This document shows, in pieces, positions 25,101-33,763 of a DNA stretch of 64,000 nucleotides. Where the stretch lies: positions 1,302,001-1,366,000 of the forward strand of contig NZ_JACHJV010000001.1 of NCBI RefSeq assembly GCF_014203855.1, in the 5' to 3' direction. Each line of letters opens with the position of its first letter. Positions within the stretch are counted from its first letter, which is position 1. Source of the stretch: Kitasatospora kifunensis (GTDB lineage Bacteria > Actinomycetota > Actinomycetes > Streptomycetales > Streptomycetaceae). The notes beneath the pieces are model-generated. The model saw only the letters and a list, made by a program, of their open reading frames with translations. It was not told where the DNA came from and did no database searches. The position numbers were made by a program, and so were the translations under genes.

Positions 25101-27109
25101 TCACGCCCCATGGCGAGGCGCTGGCTGCCCTGGCCGGTGAAGAGGAAGGCGAGCTTGCCGGGGCCGGCCACGCCGGTGGGAGTCGCACCGGAGGGGCTCG
25201 CTCCGGAGGCGATCGCGCTCAGCGCGGCACGCAGCTCCTCGCGGTCCTCGGCGACGATCGCGGCGCGGTTCGACAGCGAGGCCCGGGTGGTGGCCAGCGA
25301 GTAGGCCAGGTCGGCGAGTTGGACCTCCTCGCGGTCCAGCAGCGGGAGCAGGTCGGCGGCCCGCTCGCGCAGGGCCTGCTCGCCGCGCGCCGACAGGACG
25401 TAGGGCAGCACGCCGGGGCCGGTGGGGTCGGCGGCGGGCTCCTCGGCGAGCGGCTGCTCGGCCTCGGCGTCGTGCTCCAGCAGGACGTGCGCGTTGGTGC
25501 CGCTGACGCCGAAGGAGGAGACACCGGCGCGGCGCGGCGCTCCGGTCTGCGGCCAGGGCCTGCCCTCGGTGAGCAGTTCGACCGCGCCGGCGGACCAGTT
25601 GACGTGCGGGCTCGGGGCGTCGATGTGCAGGCTCTTCGGCAGGAAGCCGTTGCGCATGCTCAGCACCATCTTGATCACACCGGCCACGCCGGCGGCGCCC
25701 TGGGTGTGTCCCAGGTTCGACTTGGCCGAGCCGAGCAGCAGCGGTGCGCCCTCGGGCCGGTCCTGCCCGTAGGTGGCGATCAGCGCGCTCGCCTCGATCG
25801 GGTCGCCGAGTGTGGTGCCGGTGCCGTGGGCATCGACCGCGTCCACCTCGGCGGCGGTCAACCCCGCGTTGGCCAGGGCCTGGCGGATCAGCCGCTGCTG
25901 CGAGGTGCCACTCGGCGCGGTGAGCCCGTTGCTGGCGCCGTCCTGGTTGACCGCCGAGCCGCGCACCACGGCCAGCACCTGGTGGTTGTTGCGCCGCGCC
26001 TCGGAGAGCCGCTCCAGGACCAGGACGCCGACGCCCTCGGCGAAGCCGGTACCGTCCGCCGCGGCCGCGAAGGCCTTGCAGCGGCCGTCGGGGGCAAGGC
26101 CGCGCTGACGGCTGAAGGCGGTGAAGACGCCGGGGCCGCCCATCACCGCGACGCCGCCGGCCAGCGCCAGCGAGGACTCGCCCGCGCGCAGCGACTGGCA
26201 GGCCAGGTGGATCGCGACCAGCGAGGCCGAGCAGGCCGTGTCGACGGTGACCGCGGGGCCCACCGCGCCGAGCACGTAGGCCACCCGGCCCGAGATGACG
26301 CTGGGCGCGTTACCGGTCATCAGGTAGGCGTCGAGGCCGTCGGGGGCCTCGTGCAGCCGCGGGCCGTACTCCTGGACCTCGGCGCCGAAGAACATCCCGG
26401 CCTCGGTGCCGCGCAGCGCCAGCGGGTCGACGCCGGCGTGCTCCAGGGCCTGCCAGGCGGTCTCCAGGACCAGTCGCTGCTGCGGGTCCATGGCCAGCGC
26501 CTCGCGCGGGCTGATGCCGAAGAAGTCGGCGTCGAACTCGGTTGCCGTGTCGAGGAACCCGCCGCTCCTGACATAGCTGCTGCCGGGGGTGTCGGGGTCC
26601 TCGTCGAACATCCGCTCGAGGTCCCAGCCGCGGTCCTTGGGGAACTCGGAGAGCACCTCGCCGCCGTCGAGCAGCAGCTGCCACAGCTCGCCCGGCGAGT
26701 CCACCCCGCCCGCGAAGCGGCAGCCGATGCCCACGATCGCGATCGGTTCGTCCGCGACACCGAGATTGGCGGTCGGGGCCGGTTCGGGGGTGACGGCGCC
26801 CAGCGCCGCGGCGAGCAGCCGGTCGACCAGCGCGGCGGGGGTCGGGCACTCGTAGACCACGGTGACCGGCAGGTCGAGACCGGTGGCCGCGACCAGGCGG
26901 GCCTGCAGGTCGACCGAGGCCAGCGAGTCGAAGCCGAGCTCGGTGAAGGCGAGCGCGGTGTCCAAGGTCTCGGCCGCGTCCGGGCGGGCAGCCTTCAGCG
27001 CCGCCACCGCCGTGCTGCTCACGAGGTCGAGAACCAACCTCCGGTGCTCCGACGGCGCGGCAGCGGCCAGCAGCCGGGCCAGTACTGAATCGGAACTGGA
27101 CTCATTCAT
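16118..27109 (-). CDS. Type I PKS, loading ACP plus modules 1-2: ACP-KS-AT-DH-KR-ACP-KS-AT-DH-KR-ACP
   Basis: 3663 residues from ATG 27109 (GGGAG upstream). The protein opens with a stand-alone ACP (Ser62 in GFDSLAS) rather than KSQ or CoA-ligase. In the vicenistatin system such an ACP receives the aminoacyl starter from VinK. Module 1: KS Cys293 (DTACSAS); AT Ser748 (GHSIGEV, HAFH, malonyl); DH His1052 ([10 protein letters not shown]) and Asp1217; KR Tyr1656 with VRD in place of LDD but the final Asp kept; ACP Ser1823. Module 2: KS Cys2056; AT Ser2498 (GHSIGE, HAFH, malonyl); DH His2798 ([10 protein letters not shown]); B-type KR Tyr3363; ACP Ser3536. A C-terminal docking tail ([17 protein letters not shown]) follows. 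Oddity: a MITE-like element at 23273-23433 adds 55 foreign residues (about 1226-1280) to DH1, nine residues after its catalytic Asp. A dienoyl extension of the starter is predicted if DH1 still works. Confidence 0.95.
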   Translation of the reverse strand: MNESSSDSVLARLLAAAAPSEHRRLVLDLVSSTAVAALKAARPDAAETLDTALAFTELGFDSLASVDLQARLVAATGLDLPVTVVYECPTPAALVDRLLAAALGAVTPEPAPTANLGVADEPIAIVGIGCRFAGGVDSPGELWQLLLDGGEVLSEFPKDRGWDLERMFDEDPDTPGSSYVRSGGFLDTATEFDADFFGISPREALAMDPQQRLVLETAWQALEHAGVDPLALRGTEAGMFFGAEVQEYGPRLHEAPDGLDAYLMTGNAPSVISGRVAYVLGAVGPAVTVDTACSASLVAIHLACQSLRAGESSLALAGGVAVMGGPGVFTAFSRQRGLAPDGRCKAFAAAADGTGFAEGVGVLVLERLSEARRNNHQVLAVVRGSAVNQDGASNGLTAPSGTSQQRLIRQALANAGLTAAEVDAVDAHGTGTTLGDPIEASALIATYGQDRPEGAPLLLGSAKSNLGHTQGAAGVAGVIKMVLSMRNGFLPKSLHIDAPSPHVNWSAGAVELLTEGRPWPQTGAPRRAGVSSFGVSGTNAHVLLEHDAEAEQPLAEEPAADPTGPGVLPYVLSARGEQALRERAADLLPLLDREEVQLADLAYSLATTRASLSNRAAIVAEDREELRAALSAIASGASPSGATPTGVAGPGKLAFLFTGQGSQRLAMGRELHAAFPVFASALEEACGYLDLQLELPLTEVLFAAEGSAEAELLHRTEYAQPALFAIEVALFRLAESWGLRPDYLAGHSIGEVAAAHVAGVLTLEDAAILVAARGRLMQALPAGGAMVAVQATEAEVTPLLTGQVGLAAVNGPRAVVLSGAEQEVLRIAEELAAAGHRTKRLRVSHAFHSPLMEPMLTEFRRIAKVLKYAAPKIPIVSTVTGELSAEKLATPEYWVEHVAAQVRFADAMGWLADAGVDTFLEIGPDGVLCAMGQECLEDSAAVFAPLLRREHPEPRQAVLALAAAYSAGVPVDWARFHTGRGGRRIELPNYPFQRRRFWLERGDSLAARSDLADLGQLPASHPLLSAVVAVGADGVVLTGHLSLRARPWLGDHVIAGRVLFPGTAFVELAVRAGDHVGAGAIEELTLGAPLVLPAEGGVGIQVAVGEPDESGHRQLTIHSRADGADAGQWTQHASGVLAPAAEPLPQPLDSWPPKGAEAIDLTGVYQTLAAQGYGYGPAFQGLRAAWRHGGEVFAEVALPAELAAEAGEFGLHPALLDAALHAADLGPVRPILPGARRRESRLDARPNRPSTAQYEGDSGARPAGPPAPHADPTTSAGQALGAEPRAEVLVPFAWTGVSLHAAGAASVRVRISHPGKDTLALDFADATGAPLATVRGLVSRPVSDDEVLYAVRQSPLSVPSQPESLRIAVLAGELADADLAELTGLADPLPQAVVLHAATGPAADAAALPLAARNATARVLRVLQAWLAEDRFADSTLVVVTSPALAQAPIRGLVRSAQAENPGRFVLLEHADLPTDAELTRALATGEPELSLLGGEFTAPRLTVLPSAVNETPEWGRVLITGGTGGLGGLLARHLVTEHGVRRLVLAGRRGSAPELEAELAELGAEVAVVGCDVSDRASVAALLAAHPVDSVIHAAGTVRDGVIGSLTEEALAEVFRAKVDGACHLHELTAELDLKAFVLFSSLAAVLDGAGQGNYAAANAFLDALAEHRASLGLPATALAWGLWTGEAGMGAALDEATLARIARYGLPGLDAAHSLRLFDAAVRTGEATVVPVEVDAAAVRGRADGIPALLSGLVRPVNRRAAAARGTRDLAADSALAALPAAERDRTLLELVRTEVAAVLRHESAAAISPTRAFTEIGFDSLAAVELRNRLNSVTGLRLPATLVFDYPSPKVLAEHIRDTLFGSSPKSPAAPAVTPVNLAEDPIVIVGMSCRFPGGVESPEDLWRLVADGVDTIADFPADRGWDTEAIFDPEPGTPGKTYSREGGFLYRAAEFDADFFGISPREAVAMDPQQRLLLEVSWEAFERAGIDPATVRGTATGVFAGVMYHDYGSWLTDAPEEVAAYFGNGTLGSVVSGRVAYALGLEGPAVTVDTACSSSLVTLHLAAQALRGGECTLALAGGVTVMSTPDTFIDFSRQRGQAADGRCKSFAAAADGTGWGEGVGMLVLERRSDAERNGHRVLAVLRGSAINQDGASNGLTAPNGPSQQRVIRQALASAGLSAAQVDVVEAHGTGTTLGDPIEAQALLATYGQEHSADRPLWLGSIKSNIGHTQAAAGVAGVIKMVQAMRHGVLPKTLHVDAPSDQVDWTAGAVELLTESRPWQSEGGPRRAAVSSFGISGTNAHVILEEAQPVEDSPAAGTPPTLVALPISARSPEALGAQAERLATAGDLALADLGLALATTRSAHPYRAVVLAAERAELDAALAALSAGTDAPGLVTGAVGEGGLAFLFSGQGSQRPGMGRQWYDTFPVFAEHFDRVAAHLDPALERPLAEVVFGTDAELLGRTVYTQAALFATEVALFRLLESFGLRPDYLAGHSIGELAAAHVSGVWSLADAAKAVAARGRLMQALPEGGAMVALRASEAEVLPLLDERVSIAALNGPRSVVVSGDTEVVLELAARFERPKRLTVSHAFHSPRMDGMLAEFGAVLAELDYAEPSIPIVSTLTGRPATAAELGTPEYWVRHVRESVRFADGIAALADQGVTTFLELGPDAVLSALGPDCVAEDAQAVFASVARKDKPEVAELLAALALAHTRGADLDWPALYGDYTARAVELPTYAFQHRRFWLDAPAAKGDAGSLGQAPVDHPLVGAEIRLAASDEVVLTGRVSRATHPMLAEHAVLGTVLLPGTALVDLAIRAGDLLGLPVLEELTLQAPLLLPESTAVQLQVVAARGGAVQIFSRPVGSEETGWTTNATGLLAERGTARPEPSTQWPPAGAIEVDVTGLYERMLAEGYEYGPVFQGVKAAWRRGEEVFTELELPVAERPDAARFGLHPALLDAALHATALLDEERPADGKVLLPFAWNGVELHTGGASAARVRLTRQDGEGIRIELADGAGTPLATVSSFVTRPVAAGQLGPQQDSLFTVELTPRPELTAQGVGNRQFAVLGTDGLGLDVPLHPDLTALGDAVPDVVLLPVPTVAGDQVPAAVRSALHAVLAPLQEWLREDRYAKATLVVLTAQGLADAAVRGLVRAAQAEDPGRIVLLDVAGLGEEQLTLPLLAAALDSGEPELVLREGGIQVPRLARVQLPQADQDGPDWGTVLITGGTGGLGALVARHLVEQHAVTSLVLAGRRGLQAPEARQLQAELTELGAQVAVVACDVADRAGLAALLAEHPVRSVVHTAGVLDDALIGSLTPERIDSVLRPKVDGAWHLHELTLEREISRFVLFSSAAGTLDATGQGNYAAANVFLDALAEHRVAAGLPATALAWGLWAGAGGMGGQLGEADLERIERSGIGALDPAEGLALFDAALRAERATLVPARLDLAALRERGEEIPAVLRALVRPAVRRGAATGAGGSGGLGGAASLAQRLSTLPAADHEHAVLEAVRSQVAAVLGHDGPASIQPRRAFTELGFDSLAAVELRNKLNAVSGLRLPSTLIFDYATPAALAGYLLDRLRPQRSEAAAEEPDDARVAELLAGIPVARLRESGLLERLLKLSEAAPADPKPVAPSAPTEQEADRSSAIKNMDINDLIRTALDRNNAK
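23273..23433. mobile_element. MITE-like element inserted in frame in PKS DH domain
   Basis: Seen: terminal inverted repeats starting GGCCTGTCCGGCCGAT at 23273, matched by the complement ending at 23433; 20 of 22 positions agree. CCAG occurs on both sides (23269-23272 and 23434-23437), a candidate 4-base target duplication, so 161+4 = 165 bases = 55 codons were gained. Inside is an imperfect palindrome centred near 23355 with CCTCGTACTGG (23344-23354) and CGTACTTGGGC (23357-23367). Removing 165 bases restores [19 protein letters not shown], the same spacing as the three sister DH domains. No transposase is encoded; a MITE mobilised in trans is the inference. Confidence 0.85.
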
Positions 27110-27226
27110 CCGCGCATCTCCCACATTCGGCCAAGACCGTTTAGCAAACGAACAGTTACGCGGGGACGGCTGCGCCCAGCCGCGCATCGTCCCCGTCACG
27201 CCGTGCCGCTCCCAGAGCCTGTCGGC

Positions 27227-28522
27227 TCAAGCAGCACCGCCGGAGAGCGCATGGCTCTGCCCGGCGGCAATCGCTTCGTTGTCGAACTTCCAGCGGATGT
27301 AGGACAGTGACTCCAGCAGTTCGCCGGAGGTGACGGTGTGGGACTCGCCCGCCTCCACCACCCCGGCCAGCGGCAGCCGGCCGATGTCCGCCCAGCGCAG
27401 CCGCCCCTCCCCGTCCAGGTAGCTGCGGGTGCGCCCCTGGTTGTCGGGGTGCAGGCAGTAGGGGATGTCCAGGTACCCGCGCTGGAAGGCCAGCAGCATC
27501 GCCCGCCCGACGTCCGGGTCCAGGTTCAGCACCGCGGAGACCAGCGCCGCGGCCTCCGCGTAGGTCTGCGAGTCGGCGCCCTCGTCGGCGACCCGCTCGG
27601 TGCGGGCCGCGCGCGCCGCCGCGTGCTCCAGCGCGCTGACGTTCTCCGCCACCGTGGGGATCCGCACGGACTCGGCGACGGTCTTCACGATCAGCCGCTC
27701 CGAGCCGGTCGAGGCGGCCAGCTCGGCCGCCTCGCCGAGCAGGGCGAGCGACCCGCGCGGCGTGGTGGGGTAGACGCCCATGTAGGCGTAGACGACCACG
27801 TGCCAGTCCGCCTCGGGCAGCAGCTCCGCGCAGAGCCGGCGCAGCGCGAACACGGCCTCCACGTCCTGCTGTTGGTGCGTCTGCTGGGCGTAGCTGGCCG
27901 AGATGGAACGCAGCCCGTGCTGGTAGAAGAAGAGCGCTTCGAGCGCGCTGATCGCCACCAGCTGGCTGGGCGGGCAGAGTTGGCCGAGCATGCAGCCGCC
28001 GAAGGTCTCCAGGTGCGGCTCCCGGCCGAGTTCGCGCAGACGGCTGAACAGGTCGCAGGAGCGCGACCAGTTCTCCACCGACTCGCGCAGCGGGATCCGC
28101 CCGTACGGCAGGCAGTAGGAGACCGGGCCGCCCTCCGAGGCGTCCAGGCCCACCGTCATCAGCGCCCGGAAGATGTCCAGCGGCGCGGCCGAGCCGTGCC
28201 GGACCTGCACCGGGAAGTCCGCGCCGTAGATCCCCTCCAGCACCCGCCTGGTGGTCTCCAGGTCATGGCTGACGATCGGGTATCCGTTGAGCGAGACGCC
28301 TTCCAGCAGGGCGAGTTCGGCCGACTCCAGATCACCCACCCGGGTGTAGCTGTCCAGCGTGACGGTGCCGACCGTGCGCCCGGCGGCGCCCTTGGTGGCC
28401 AGCAGTCCGGCCCGCATCAGCTCCGGATCGCTCATCCCCATCCGGGGTTGCACCACGAGTTCGCCCGCCTGGTGAACCCGGCGGACGAACGCGCCGAACC
28501 CGCCGAACCCGCCCCCGATCAC
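27227..28522 (-). CDS. glmE: Glutamate mutase (methylaspartate mutase) large E subunit
   Basis: 431 residues from GTG 28522, overlapping the S-subunit stop (GTGA). Function by family: the adenosylcobalamin-dependent E subunit binds glutamate and, with the small subunit, rearranges it to (2S,3S)-3-methylaspartate. Seen: RHGSAAPLDIFRALM, EGGPVSYCLPYGR, and ASYAQQTHQQQDVEAVFALRRLC near the barrel centre, as in methylaspartate mutases. The gene is somewhat shorter than the clostridial enzymes (about 480 residues), as is usual for copies in antibiotic clusters. It is the last starter gene before the PKS genes, with 117 bases to the PKS start. Inference: it supplies the methylated beta-amino starter precursor, as the glutamate mutase of the vicenistatin cluster does. 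Confidence 0.9.
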   Translation of the reverse strand: MIGGGFGGFGAFVRRVHQAGELVVQPRMGMSDPELMRAGLLATKGAAGRTVGTVTLDSYTRVGDLESAELALLEGVSLNGYPIVSHDLETTRRVLEGIYGADFPVQVRHGSAAPLDIFRALMTVGLDASEGGPVSYCLPYGRIPLRESVENWSRSCDLFSRLRELGREPHLETFGGCMLGQLCPPSQLVAISALEALFFYQHGLRSISASYAQQTHQQQDVEAVFALRRLCAELLPEADWHVVVYAYMGVYPTTPRGSLALLGEAAELAASTGSERLIVKTVAESVRIPTVAENVSALEHAAARAARTERVADEGADSQTYAEAAALVSAVLNLDPDVGRAMLLAFQRGYLDIPYCLHPDNQGRTRSYLDGEGRLRWADIGRLPLAGVVEAGESHTVTSGELLESLSYIRWKFDNEAIAAGQSHALSGGAA

Positions 28523-29031
28523 GTCAACACCCGCTGCGGGAGCGAGTCGAGCAGCCGCTGGAAGGAGGCGATTCCCTCCGCTCCGTCATCGAAGACCGCG
28601 TCGTAGCCGGCGTCGATCAACTCGGCCAGCTGCTCGGCGCTCTGGGCGCCGGCGATGCCCAACTTGCCGCCGATCACGGCCGGAACGGCGCTCAGCTCGG
28701 CGCGCTCGCGCACCTTGCCGATCATCCGGATGCCGTCCTGGTAGCCGTGTCCGTTGACGCTGCTGACCACCAGCAGCGCCGGGCGGCGGGCCAGGCTCTC
28801 GGCGACCAGCAGGTCGGTGGGCACGCACGGGCCGAGGTTCACCACGTCGAACCCCATCTCCTCCAGCAGCAGTTGCAGGAAGACCAGGTTCCAGGTGTGC
28901 GAGTCGGAGGTGCCGCCCGCGACGATGACCGTCGCGTCCCGCTTGGCCACGGCGGGCTTGTCCTGCCCGGCTGCGGCGCGTCTGTCCGGCCCGGTTGCGA
29001 CGGGCTTGTTCTGCTCGGCGGGCAGCGACAT
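28519..29031 (-). CDS. glmS: Glutamate mutase small S subunit, cobalamin-binding
   Basis: 170 residues from ATG 29031, which overlaps the decarboxylase stop (TGATG). The open frame extends further upstream, but only inside the preceding gene. This is the B12-binding Rossmann subunit that partners the E subunit. Seen: a 30-residue Ala/Gln/Lys-rich leader, then VIVAGGTSDSHTWNLVFLQ with the cobalt-ligand His45 in D43-S-H45-T-W-N48. The usual DxHxxG motif ends in Gly, while here it is Asn. VNLGPCVP, VVSSVNGHGY and VIGGKLGI mark the later strands. Translationally coupled on both sides. The symbol follows the glutamate mutase S-subunit naming and is unrelated to glucosamine synthase. Confidence 0.9.
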   Translation of the reverse strand: MSLPAEQNKPVATGPDRRAAAGQDKPAVAKRDATVIVAGGTSDSHTWNLVFLQLLLEEMGFDVVNLGPCVPTDLLVAESLARRPALLVVSSVNGHGYQDGIRMIGKVRERAELSAVPAVIGGKLGIAGAQSAEQLAELIDAGYDAVFDDGAEGIASFQRLLDSLPQRVLT

Positions 29032-30269
29032 CACAGCTCCTGGCCGAGCTCGTAGGCGCGGATGTGCTCGATCCGCGACACCGACACCAACTCCTCGCCG
29101 CGGACCAGGATCTCGGTCGGTGCGGGGCGGCCGAGGAACATCAGCAGGCTGGCGGTCGGGCCGTAGGCACCGGCGTTGGGGATGTTCACCACGTCCCCGG
29201 GCGCCAGCGCGGGCAGTTCGATGTCGCGGCCGAGCACATCGCCCGGGGTGCAGAGCGGGCCGACCAGACTGGCGATCTGCTCCAGCGGGATCCCCTCGTC
29301 GTCCAGGCGCACCGAGACCGGCATGATCCGGCCCAGGCCCGACATGCCGCCGAAGGTGTTGATCCCGCCGTCCAGGATCACGAAGCGCCGGCCGCGGCTC
29401 TCCTTGAGGTTGACCACGCCGACCATCAGGGTGCCGCTGTCGCCGACCAGGTAGCGCCCGGACTCGACCGCGAACTTCACCTCGCCGCTGCGCCAGCCGG
29501 GGAACCACTCGTCCAGCGAACTCGCCATCGCCTCCCGCAGGTTGCCGTACACGGGCCGCTCACCGCTGACCGCGTAGGGCACCGAGAAGCCGCCGCCGAT
29601 GTCGACGAAGCGAAAGCGCGTGCCGAGCTCGTCCTGCACCCGGGCGGCCACCGAGATGGTGTGCTGGAACTCCCCGATCAGGCTCGCCTCGTCCTTGGCG
29701 TTGCTGAGCGGGAAGAAGTGCGCGCCCGCCACGTCCGTCCCCGGCACGTCGAAGAGCTGCTCGCGCAGTTCGGGCAGCGTCTCGCTGTCGAAGCCGAACT
29801 GGGAGGGCACGCCGGTCATCCGGATGCTGGAAGTGGCGCTGGCGTTGGCGCTGTTGACCCGCAGCAGGCAGGTGGCGATGACGCCGAGCCGGGTGGCGAC
29901 CGCGCCGATGTTGCGCAGATCGCCCAGCGACTCGACCGAGAAGAGCCGCACCCCGGCGGTCAGCGCCTCGACCAGCTCGTCCTCGGTCTTGCCGGGGCCG
30001 GTGTAGAGGATCTCGTCGGCGGGGAAGCCCGCGGTCAGCACCGCGGCCAGCTCGCCGGTGGAGCTGATCTCCGCCCGGCAGCGCCGGCCCTCGCCGGCAC
30101 GCATCTCGCGCAACAGCTCGGGGTGCGGGTTCGCCTTCGCCGCGTAGAAGAGTTCGACCTCCTCGGGCAGTGCGGCGAACAGGTCGCGTCGGGCAGCCGC
30201 GATGCGGTCCAGGTCGTAGACGTACGACGGAGTACCGAAGCGCTTGGCGAGCTCGGCGTAGCCGGTCAC
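29031..30269 (-). CDS. PLP-dependent (alanine-racemase fold) decarboxylase, VinO-type
   Basis: 412 residues from GTG 30269, overlapping the previous stop (GTGA); longer upstream reading would lie within the adenylase gene. Family: ornithine/DAP/arginine decarboxylases of fold type III. Seen: PLP-lysine Lys45 in FYAAKANPHPE, the ISSTGEL and SVESLGDL strands, FVDIGGGFSVPY (phosphate-binding glycines), GPLCTPGDV with the conserved Cys of the partner active site, and NAGAYG near the C-terminus. In the vicenistatin pathway VinO decarboxylates 3-methylaspartyl-VinL to 3-aminoisobutyryl-VinL, and the position between the beta-amino adenylase and the mutase genes matches. Free 3-methylaspartate, DAP or ornithine is less likely as substrate, judged from context only. 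Confidence 0.88.
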   Translation of the reverse strand: MTGYAELAKRFGTPSYVYDLDRIAAARRDLFAALPEEVELFYAAKANPHPELLREMRAGEGRRCRAEISSTGELAAVLTAGFPADEILYTGPGKTEDELVEALTAGVRLFSVESLGDLRNIGAVATRLGVIATCLLRVNSANASATSSIRMTGVPSQFGFDSETLPELREQLFDVPGTDVAGAHFFPLSNAKDEASLIGEFQHTISVAARVQDELGTRFRFVDIGGGFSVPYAVSGERPVYGNLREAMASSLDEWFPGWRSGEVKFAVESGRYLVGDSGTLMVGVVNLKESRGRRFVILDGGINTFGGMSGLGRIMPVSVRLDDEGIPLEQIASLVGPLCTPGDVLGRDIELPALAPGDVVNIPNAGAYGPTASLLMFLGRPAPTEILVRGEELVSVSRIEHIRAYELGQEL

Positions 30270-31795
30270 GGGGTGGTCCCTTCGAAGAGTAGAGCGAGCT
30301 TCCTGCGATCGTGCTTGCCGTGCAGCGTGAGCGGCAGCTCGTCGACCCCCCGGCACAGGCTCGGCACCTTGGCCGGCTCCAGGCGCAGCGACAGCTCCCG
30401 CAGCACGGTGTGCGGCGCCAGATCCCCCACCACGCAGACCGCGAGGTCGCGGTCCTCGGTCGGCGGCAGCACCGCGGCGGCCTGGACACCGGGGATGTCC
30501 ATCGCGGCCGCCTCGATCTCGATCGTGCTCATCCGCACGCCCTTGCGCTTGAACATGTCGTCCCGGCGGCCCTCGTAGTAGAGGAACCCGTCCTCGTCCA
30601 CGCTGCCGAAGTCACCGGTGTGCAGGCGCCGTTGCCCACTGACCGGGTCGGTCCGGAAGGCCTTGGCGGTGAGCTCGGGCGCCCGCCAGTAGCCGGGCAT
30701 CACGTGCGGGCCCTCGACCACGATCTCGCCGGCCGCGCCGGTGGGCACCTCGTTGCCGTCCTCGTCGAGGATCAGCACCCTGGTGCCCGGCAGCGGACGG
30801 CCCACCGAGGTGGGCTTGCTGTCCTCGAACTCGGGCGGCAGCACCGAGATCCGCTTGCACTCGGTCTGGCCGAACTGGCGGATCACCTCGGCGCCGGGGA
30901 AGGCCGTGCGCAGCGCGTCCACCGTGGTCTTCGGCAGCGCGGCACCGGTGTTGGTGAACATCCGCACCTTCGAGGAGCCCGCCGGCTCGCGCTCGGCCAG
31001 GGAGCAGATCATCGCCGCCAGCGAGGGCACGATCGGCACCACGGTCGCGCCGCTCTCGCGGATCCGCCGCAGCAGCACCAGGTCCGAGTCGGTGTCGGCC
31101 AGCACCAGTTCCGAGCGGCCGAGCGCGGCGAGCAGGATCTTGTAGAGCCCGTAGTCCCAGGAGATCGGGAACCGGCAGAACACCACGTCGTCGGGGCGGT
31201 AGCCGAGTTCCTGGTTGATCGCCCTGGAGGCGAAGACCATCTGGCGGTGCGGGCAGATCACGCCCTTGGGCGCGGCGGTGCTGCCGGAGGTGTAGACCAG
31301 GACGGCGACCTCGTCGGCGTCGACCTGCTGCGCCGATGCCCGCGCGCCGGTGCCGTGCAGGGCCGTCACCTCGGGCCAGACCTCGCCGAAGCCCAGCACC
31401 GGAACCGGTGAGAGCTCGGCGATCCGCTCCACCGCGGCGTCGGCGACGATCACCAGCCGGGGTTCGGCGTTGGCGAGCACCGAACGCAGGTGGTACTCCT
31501 TCATGCCCGGGTTCAGCGGCACCAGGACCGCACCGCGCCGGGCCGTCCCGTAGAACAGCGCCACCAGCGCGCGGGTGCTCGGCAGTTGGACCAGCACCCG
31601 GTCACCGGGGCCGACCCCGCGCGCCTCGAGCCACGCGTCGACCGCGTGGCTGTACTCGCTGAGCTCCTGGTAGGTCCATCGCCCGTCCCGGTCGCCGACC
31701 GCGACGGCCCCGGGCGCGGCATCCGCCGTCGCCTCGTCGAGCACCTCGTGCACCAGCACGGCGGGCTCGGCCTGCGGTATCGCGTTACGACTCAC
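30266..31795 (-). CDS. Beta-amino-acid adenylation enzyme, VinN-type
   Basis: 509 residues, GTG 31795 with GGAGAGG upstream. A stand-alone ANL-family adenylase. Seen: VYTSGSTAAPKG (P-loop, residues 167-178), FPISWDYGLY with Asp214 at the position used by beta-amino-acid adenylases to bind the amine, FGQTECKR instead of the NRPS YGPTE, HTGDFG, and KRKGVRMSTIEIEA; the likely catalytic Lys is in LHGKHDRRK. Family knowledge: VinN loads 3-methylaspartate on the carrier VinL through its alpha-carboxylate. The gene lies between the VinM-type and VinO-type genes, as in the vin cluster. Assignment to VinN rather than VinM rests on gene order and the WDYG motif. The exact substrate (3-methylaspartate or another beta-amino acid) is inferred from the linked mutase and decarboxylase. 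Confidence 0.85.
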   Translation of the reverse strand: MSRNAIPQAEPAVLVHEVLDEATADAAPGAVAVGDRDGRWTYQELSEYSHAVDAWLEARGVGPGDRVLVQLPSTRALVALFYGTARRGAVLVPLNPGMKEYHLRSVLANAEPRLVIVADAAVERIAELSPVPVLGFGEVWPEVTALHGTGARASAQQVDADEVAVLVYTSGSTAAPKGVICPHRQMVFASRAINQELGYRPDDVVFCRFPISWDYGLYKILLAALGRSELVLADTDSDLVLLRRIRESGATVVPIVPSLAAMICSLAEREPAGSSKVRMFTNTGAALPKTTVDALRTAFPGAEVIRQFGQTECKRISVLPPEFEDSKPTSVGRPLPGTRVLILDEDGNEVPTGAAGEIVVEGPHVMPGYWRAPELTAKAFRTDPVSGQRRLHTGDFGSVDEDGFLYYEGRRDDMFKRKGVRMSTIEIEAAAMDIPGVQAAAVLPPTEDRDLAVCVVGDLAPHTVLRELSLRLEPAKVPSLCRGVDELPLTLHGKHDRRKLALLFEGTTP

Positions 31796-31825
31796 GGCGT
31801 GTGTACGTCCTCTCCATCTTGAGCC

Positions 31826-33352
31826 TCAATCGGATGTCGTCGCGGCCTGGAGTGCGAGCTGCTTGCGGTCGATCTTTCGGTTCGAGTTCAGCGGGAACTC
31901 GGCCAGGTGCTGGTAGCGCTTGGGGACGATCGCCACCGGCAGCACCTTGCGCAGGTCGCGGGCGAGTTGGGCCAGCGGCACCACCTCGCCGGTGTAGAAG
32001 ACCACCAGCTCCACCGAGCCCTGGGCCGCCACCGCCACGGTGACCGCGTCCTGCACGCCGGGGCAGGTGCGCACCGCGGCGTCCACCTCGGCCAGCTCCA
32101 CCCGCACCCCGAGCACCTGCACCTGCGCGTCGTCCCGGCCCAGGTAGAGCAGTTCGCCGCCGTCCGCCCGGCGCACCCGGTCCCCGGTGCGGTAGAAGCG
32201 CCGACCGTTGCGGTCGAAGAACCGCCCCACGTCGTCGCCGGCATCGAGGTATCCGGCGGTCAACTGCGGCCCGGCGATGCAGAGTTCACCCTCAGCGGCA
32301 CTGTCCTCACCGTTGCGGTCGAGCAGCAGCACCTGGTGTCCGCCGTGCACCGAACCGATCGGCACCATGCCGTTGAGCGCGTCCTCGCCAGCCCAGCGGT
32401 GGGCGGCGACGGTGATGGTCAGCTCGGTCGGCCCGTAGAGGTTCTCCAACGTCGAACCCGGCGCCGCCGCCAGCCAGTTGCCCGCGTCCTGGCAGCTCAG
32501 CGCCTCTCCGGCGAAGAAGCTCCAACGCAGCGAGGGCATGGTGGCGGGCCCCAGACCCCCCATCCGCCGGACCAGCGCGATCGCGCTGGGGGTGGAGAAC
32601 CAGACACTCAGGCCGTTGTCGGCGATGAACCGCGGCATGTCCCGGTAGGCCTGCGGCGGCGGAACGGCCAGCGTGCCACCGGCTCCCCAGGCGCAGAACA
32701 GGTCGAACATCGCGCAGTCGAAGTTGAGGTCGAAGTTCTGCGAGAACACGTCCTCGGGGCCGAAGTCGTATCGCTCGTCGAGCAGGCCGAAGTAGTGGTG
32801 GGTGTTGGCGTGGGTGACCGGGACGCCCTTGGGCCGCCCGGTCGAGCCCGAGGTGAACAGGACGTACGCGGTGTCCTCGCCGCGCACCGGCATCGGCGCG
32901 GACAGCGCGCCGGCCGGGTCCACCGGCACGGCCGGCTGCGGCTGGCCGCCCGGGGCGAAGAGCACCGGGAGGTCGACGCCCTCCTCCCGCAGCCCGACCA
33001 GCACCGGCAGCGAGTCGTCGTCGGCGATCAGCGCACCGACCCCGCTCGCCTCGATCATCTGCCGGGTGCGGGCGGCGGGGAAGGCCGGCTGCAACGGGAC
33101 CATGGTGATCCCGGTGTACAGACCGGCCAGGATCGACGCGTACGCCGAGGGGCCCTTGCCCGCCAGCACGCCGATCGCCGCGGGCCGCGACGGCAGGTGG
33201 GCCAGCAGCGAACCCGCCAGCAGCAGCGCGCGCTCGTGCAGCTCCTGGTAGGTCAGGCTGATCCCGCCGGCCAGCAGTGCGGGGCGGTCCGCCGACTTGG
33301 CGAGTCCGCGCAGGAAGCGCCCGGACAGCGCGAGGTCCACGGTGTCATCCAT
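31826..33352 (-). CDS. Alanine adenylation/aminoacyl-transfer enzyme, VinM-type
   Basis: 508 residues from ATG 33352. An ANL-family adenylase with the NRPS signature: LFTSGSTGRPKG (165-176), QNFDLNFDCAMFDLF with Asp212 where NRPS and DltA enzymes bind the alpha-amine, NLYGPTEL, YRTGDRV, YLGRDDAQVQVLGVRVEL and the C-terminal PLNSNRKIDRK lysine. The resemblance to D-alanine ligase around 211-225 fits a small amino acid. In the vicenistatin pathway VinM attaches L-alanine to 3-aminoisobutyryl-VinL, giving a dipeptide that protects the amine. It sits between the ACP (39 bases upstream) and the VinN-type gene (30 bases downstream), the vin order. Alanine as substrate is inferred. Confidence 0.85.
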   Translation of the reverse strand: MDDTVDLALSGRFLRGLAKSADRPALLAGGISLTYQELHERALLLAGSLLAHLPSRPAAIGVLAGKGPSAYASILAGLYTGITMVPLQPAFPAARTRQMIEASGVGALIADDDSLPVLVGLREEGVDLPVLFAPGGQPQPAVPVDPAGALSAPMPVRGEDTAYVLFTSGSTGRPKGVPVTHANTHHYFGLLDERYDFGPEDVFSQNFDLNFDCAMFDLFCAWGAGGTLAVPPPQAYRDMPRFIADNGLSVWFSTPSAIALVRRMGGLGPATMPSLRWSFFAGEALSCQDAGNWLAAAPGSTLENLYGPTELTITVAAHRWAGEDALNGMVPIGSVHGGHQVLLLDRNGEDSAAEGELCIAGPQLTAGYLDAGDDVGRFFDRNGRRFYRTGDRVRRADGGELLYLGRDDAQVQVLGVRVELAEVDAAVRTCPGVQDAVTVAVAAQGSVELVVFYTGEVVPLAQLARDLRKVLPVAIVPKRYQHLAEFPLNSNRKIDRKQLALQAATTSD

Positions 33353-33391
33353 CGTGGTCGCCCTTTCGTGTCCTTTTCGTCCCGTCGTCCG

Positions 33392-33643
33392 TCAGGCCTC
33401 GGCGCCGGGCAGCAGGCCCGCCACGGTCTTCCAGAGCACGGCGGGGGTCTCGAAGGTCTCCAGGGTCAGCGCGTCGTCCAGGAAGCGGATGTCGTAGGCG
33501 CTCTCCAGGTTGCCCAGCAGCTCGATGGTGCCCAGCGAGTCCAGGCCCAGCTCACGCAGCGGGGTGTCGTTCGCCAGCTCCTCGCCCGGGGGCAGGAAGG
33601 GCAGGAAGCGGCGCAGGGTCTCTTCGAACTTCTCGTCCCACAT
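33392..33643 (-). CDS. Stand-alone acyl carrier protein, VinL-type
   Basis: 83 residues from ATG 33643. The carrier on which the starter is built. Seen: the phosphopantetheine site Ser36 in LRELGLDSLGTIELL, followed by an acidic helix (FLDDALTLETFETP). Standard ACP length. Placed between the VinK-type acyltransferase (120 bases upstream) and the VinM-type adenylase (39 bases downstream). By precedent it carries 3-methylaspartate, then 3-aminoisobutyrate, then alanyl-3-aminoisobutyrate. The upstream gap contains an 18-base direct repeat (33671-33688 and 33700-33717) of unknown meaning. Confidence 0.92.
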   Translation of the reverse strand: MWDEKFEETLRRFLPFLPPGEELANDTPLRELGLDSLGTIELLGNLESAYDIRFLDDALTLETFETPAVLWKTVAGLLPGAEA

Positions 33644-33670
33644 GGTGACTCCAGTGTGTGTTCGTCTTCG

Positions 33671-33717
33671 GGTGTGCTCGGGCGGCGCGAAGTGGCGCCG
33701 GTGTGCTCGGGCGGCGC
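33671..33717. repeat. 18-base direct repeat in acyltransferase-ACP gap
   Basis: GGTGTGCTCGGGCGGCGC occurs at 33671-33688 and again at 33700-33717, separated by 11 bases, in the 120-base untranslated gap upstream of the ACP gene. No function is evident; it may come from local slippage. Confidence 0.5.
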
Positions 33718-33763
33718 TGACCGGCGGTGGTGCGTTCTGACGGGCGGACGGGCGTTGCGGCGC

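Noticed and set aside
21698..27088. Plus-strand open frame of 1796 residues
   Set aside because: Antisense shadow of the first PKS; same low-complexity composition as other shadows.
28738..29508. Longer start for the mutase S subunit
   Set aside because: Residues upstream of 29031 are the antiphase reading of the decarboxylase gene; the TGATG overlap with an operon-style start is more credible.
31826..33352. Assignment of this adenylase as the beta-amino-acid enzyme (VinN type)
   Set aside because: YGPTE and FDCAMFDLF are alpha-amino-acid/DltA-like, and gene order JKLMNO places VinM here; the WDYG enzyme at 30266-31795 fits VinN better.
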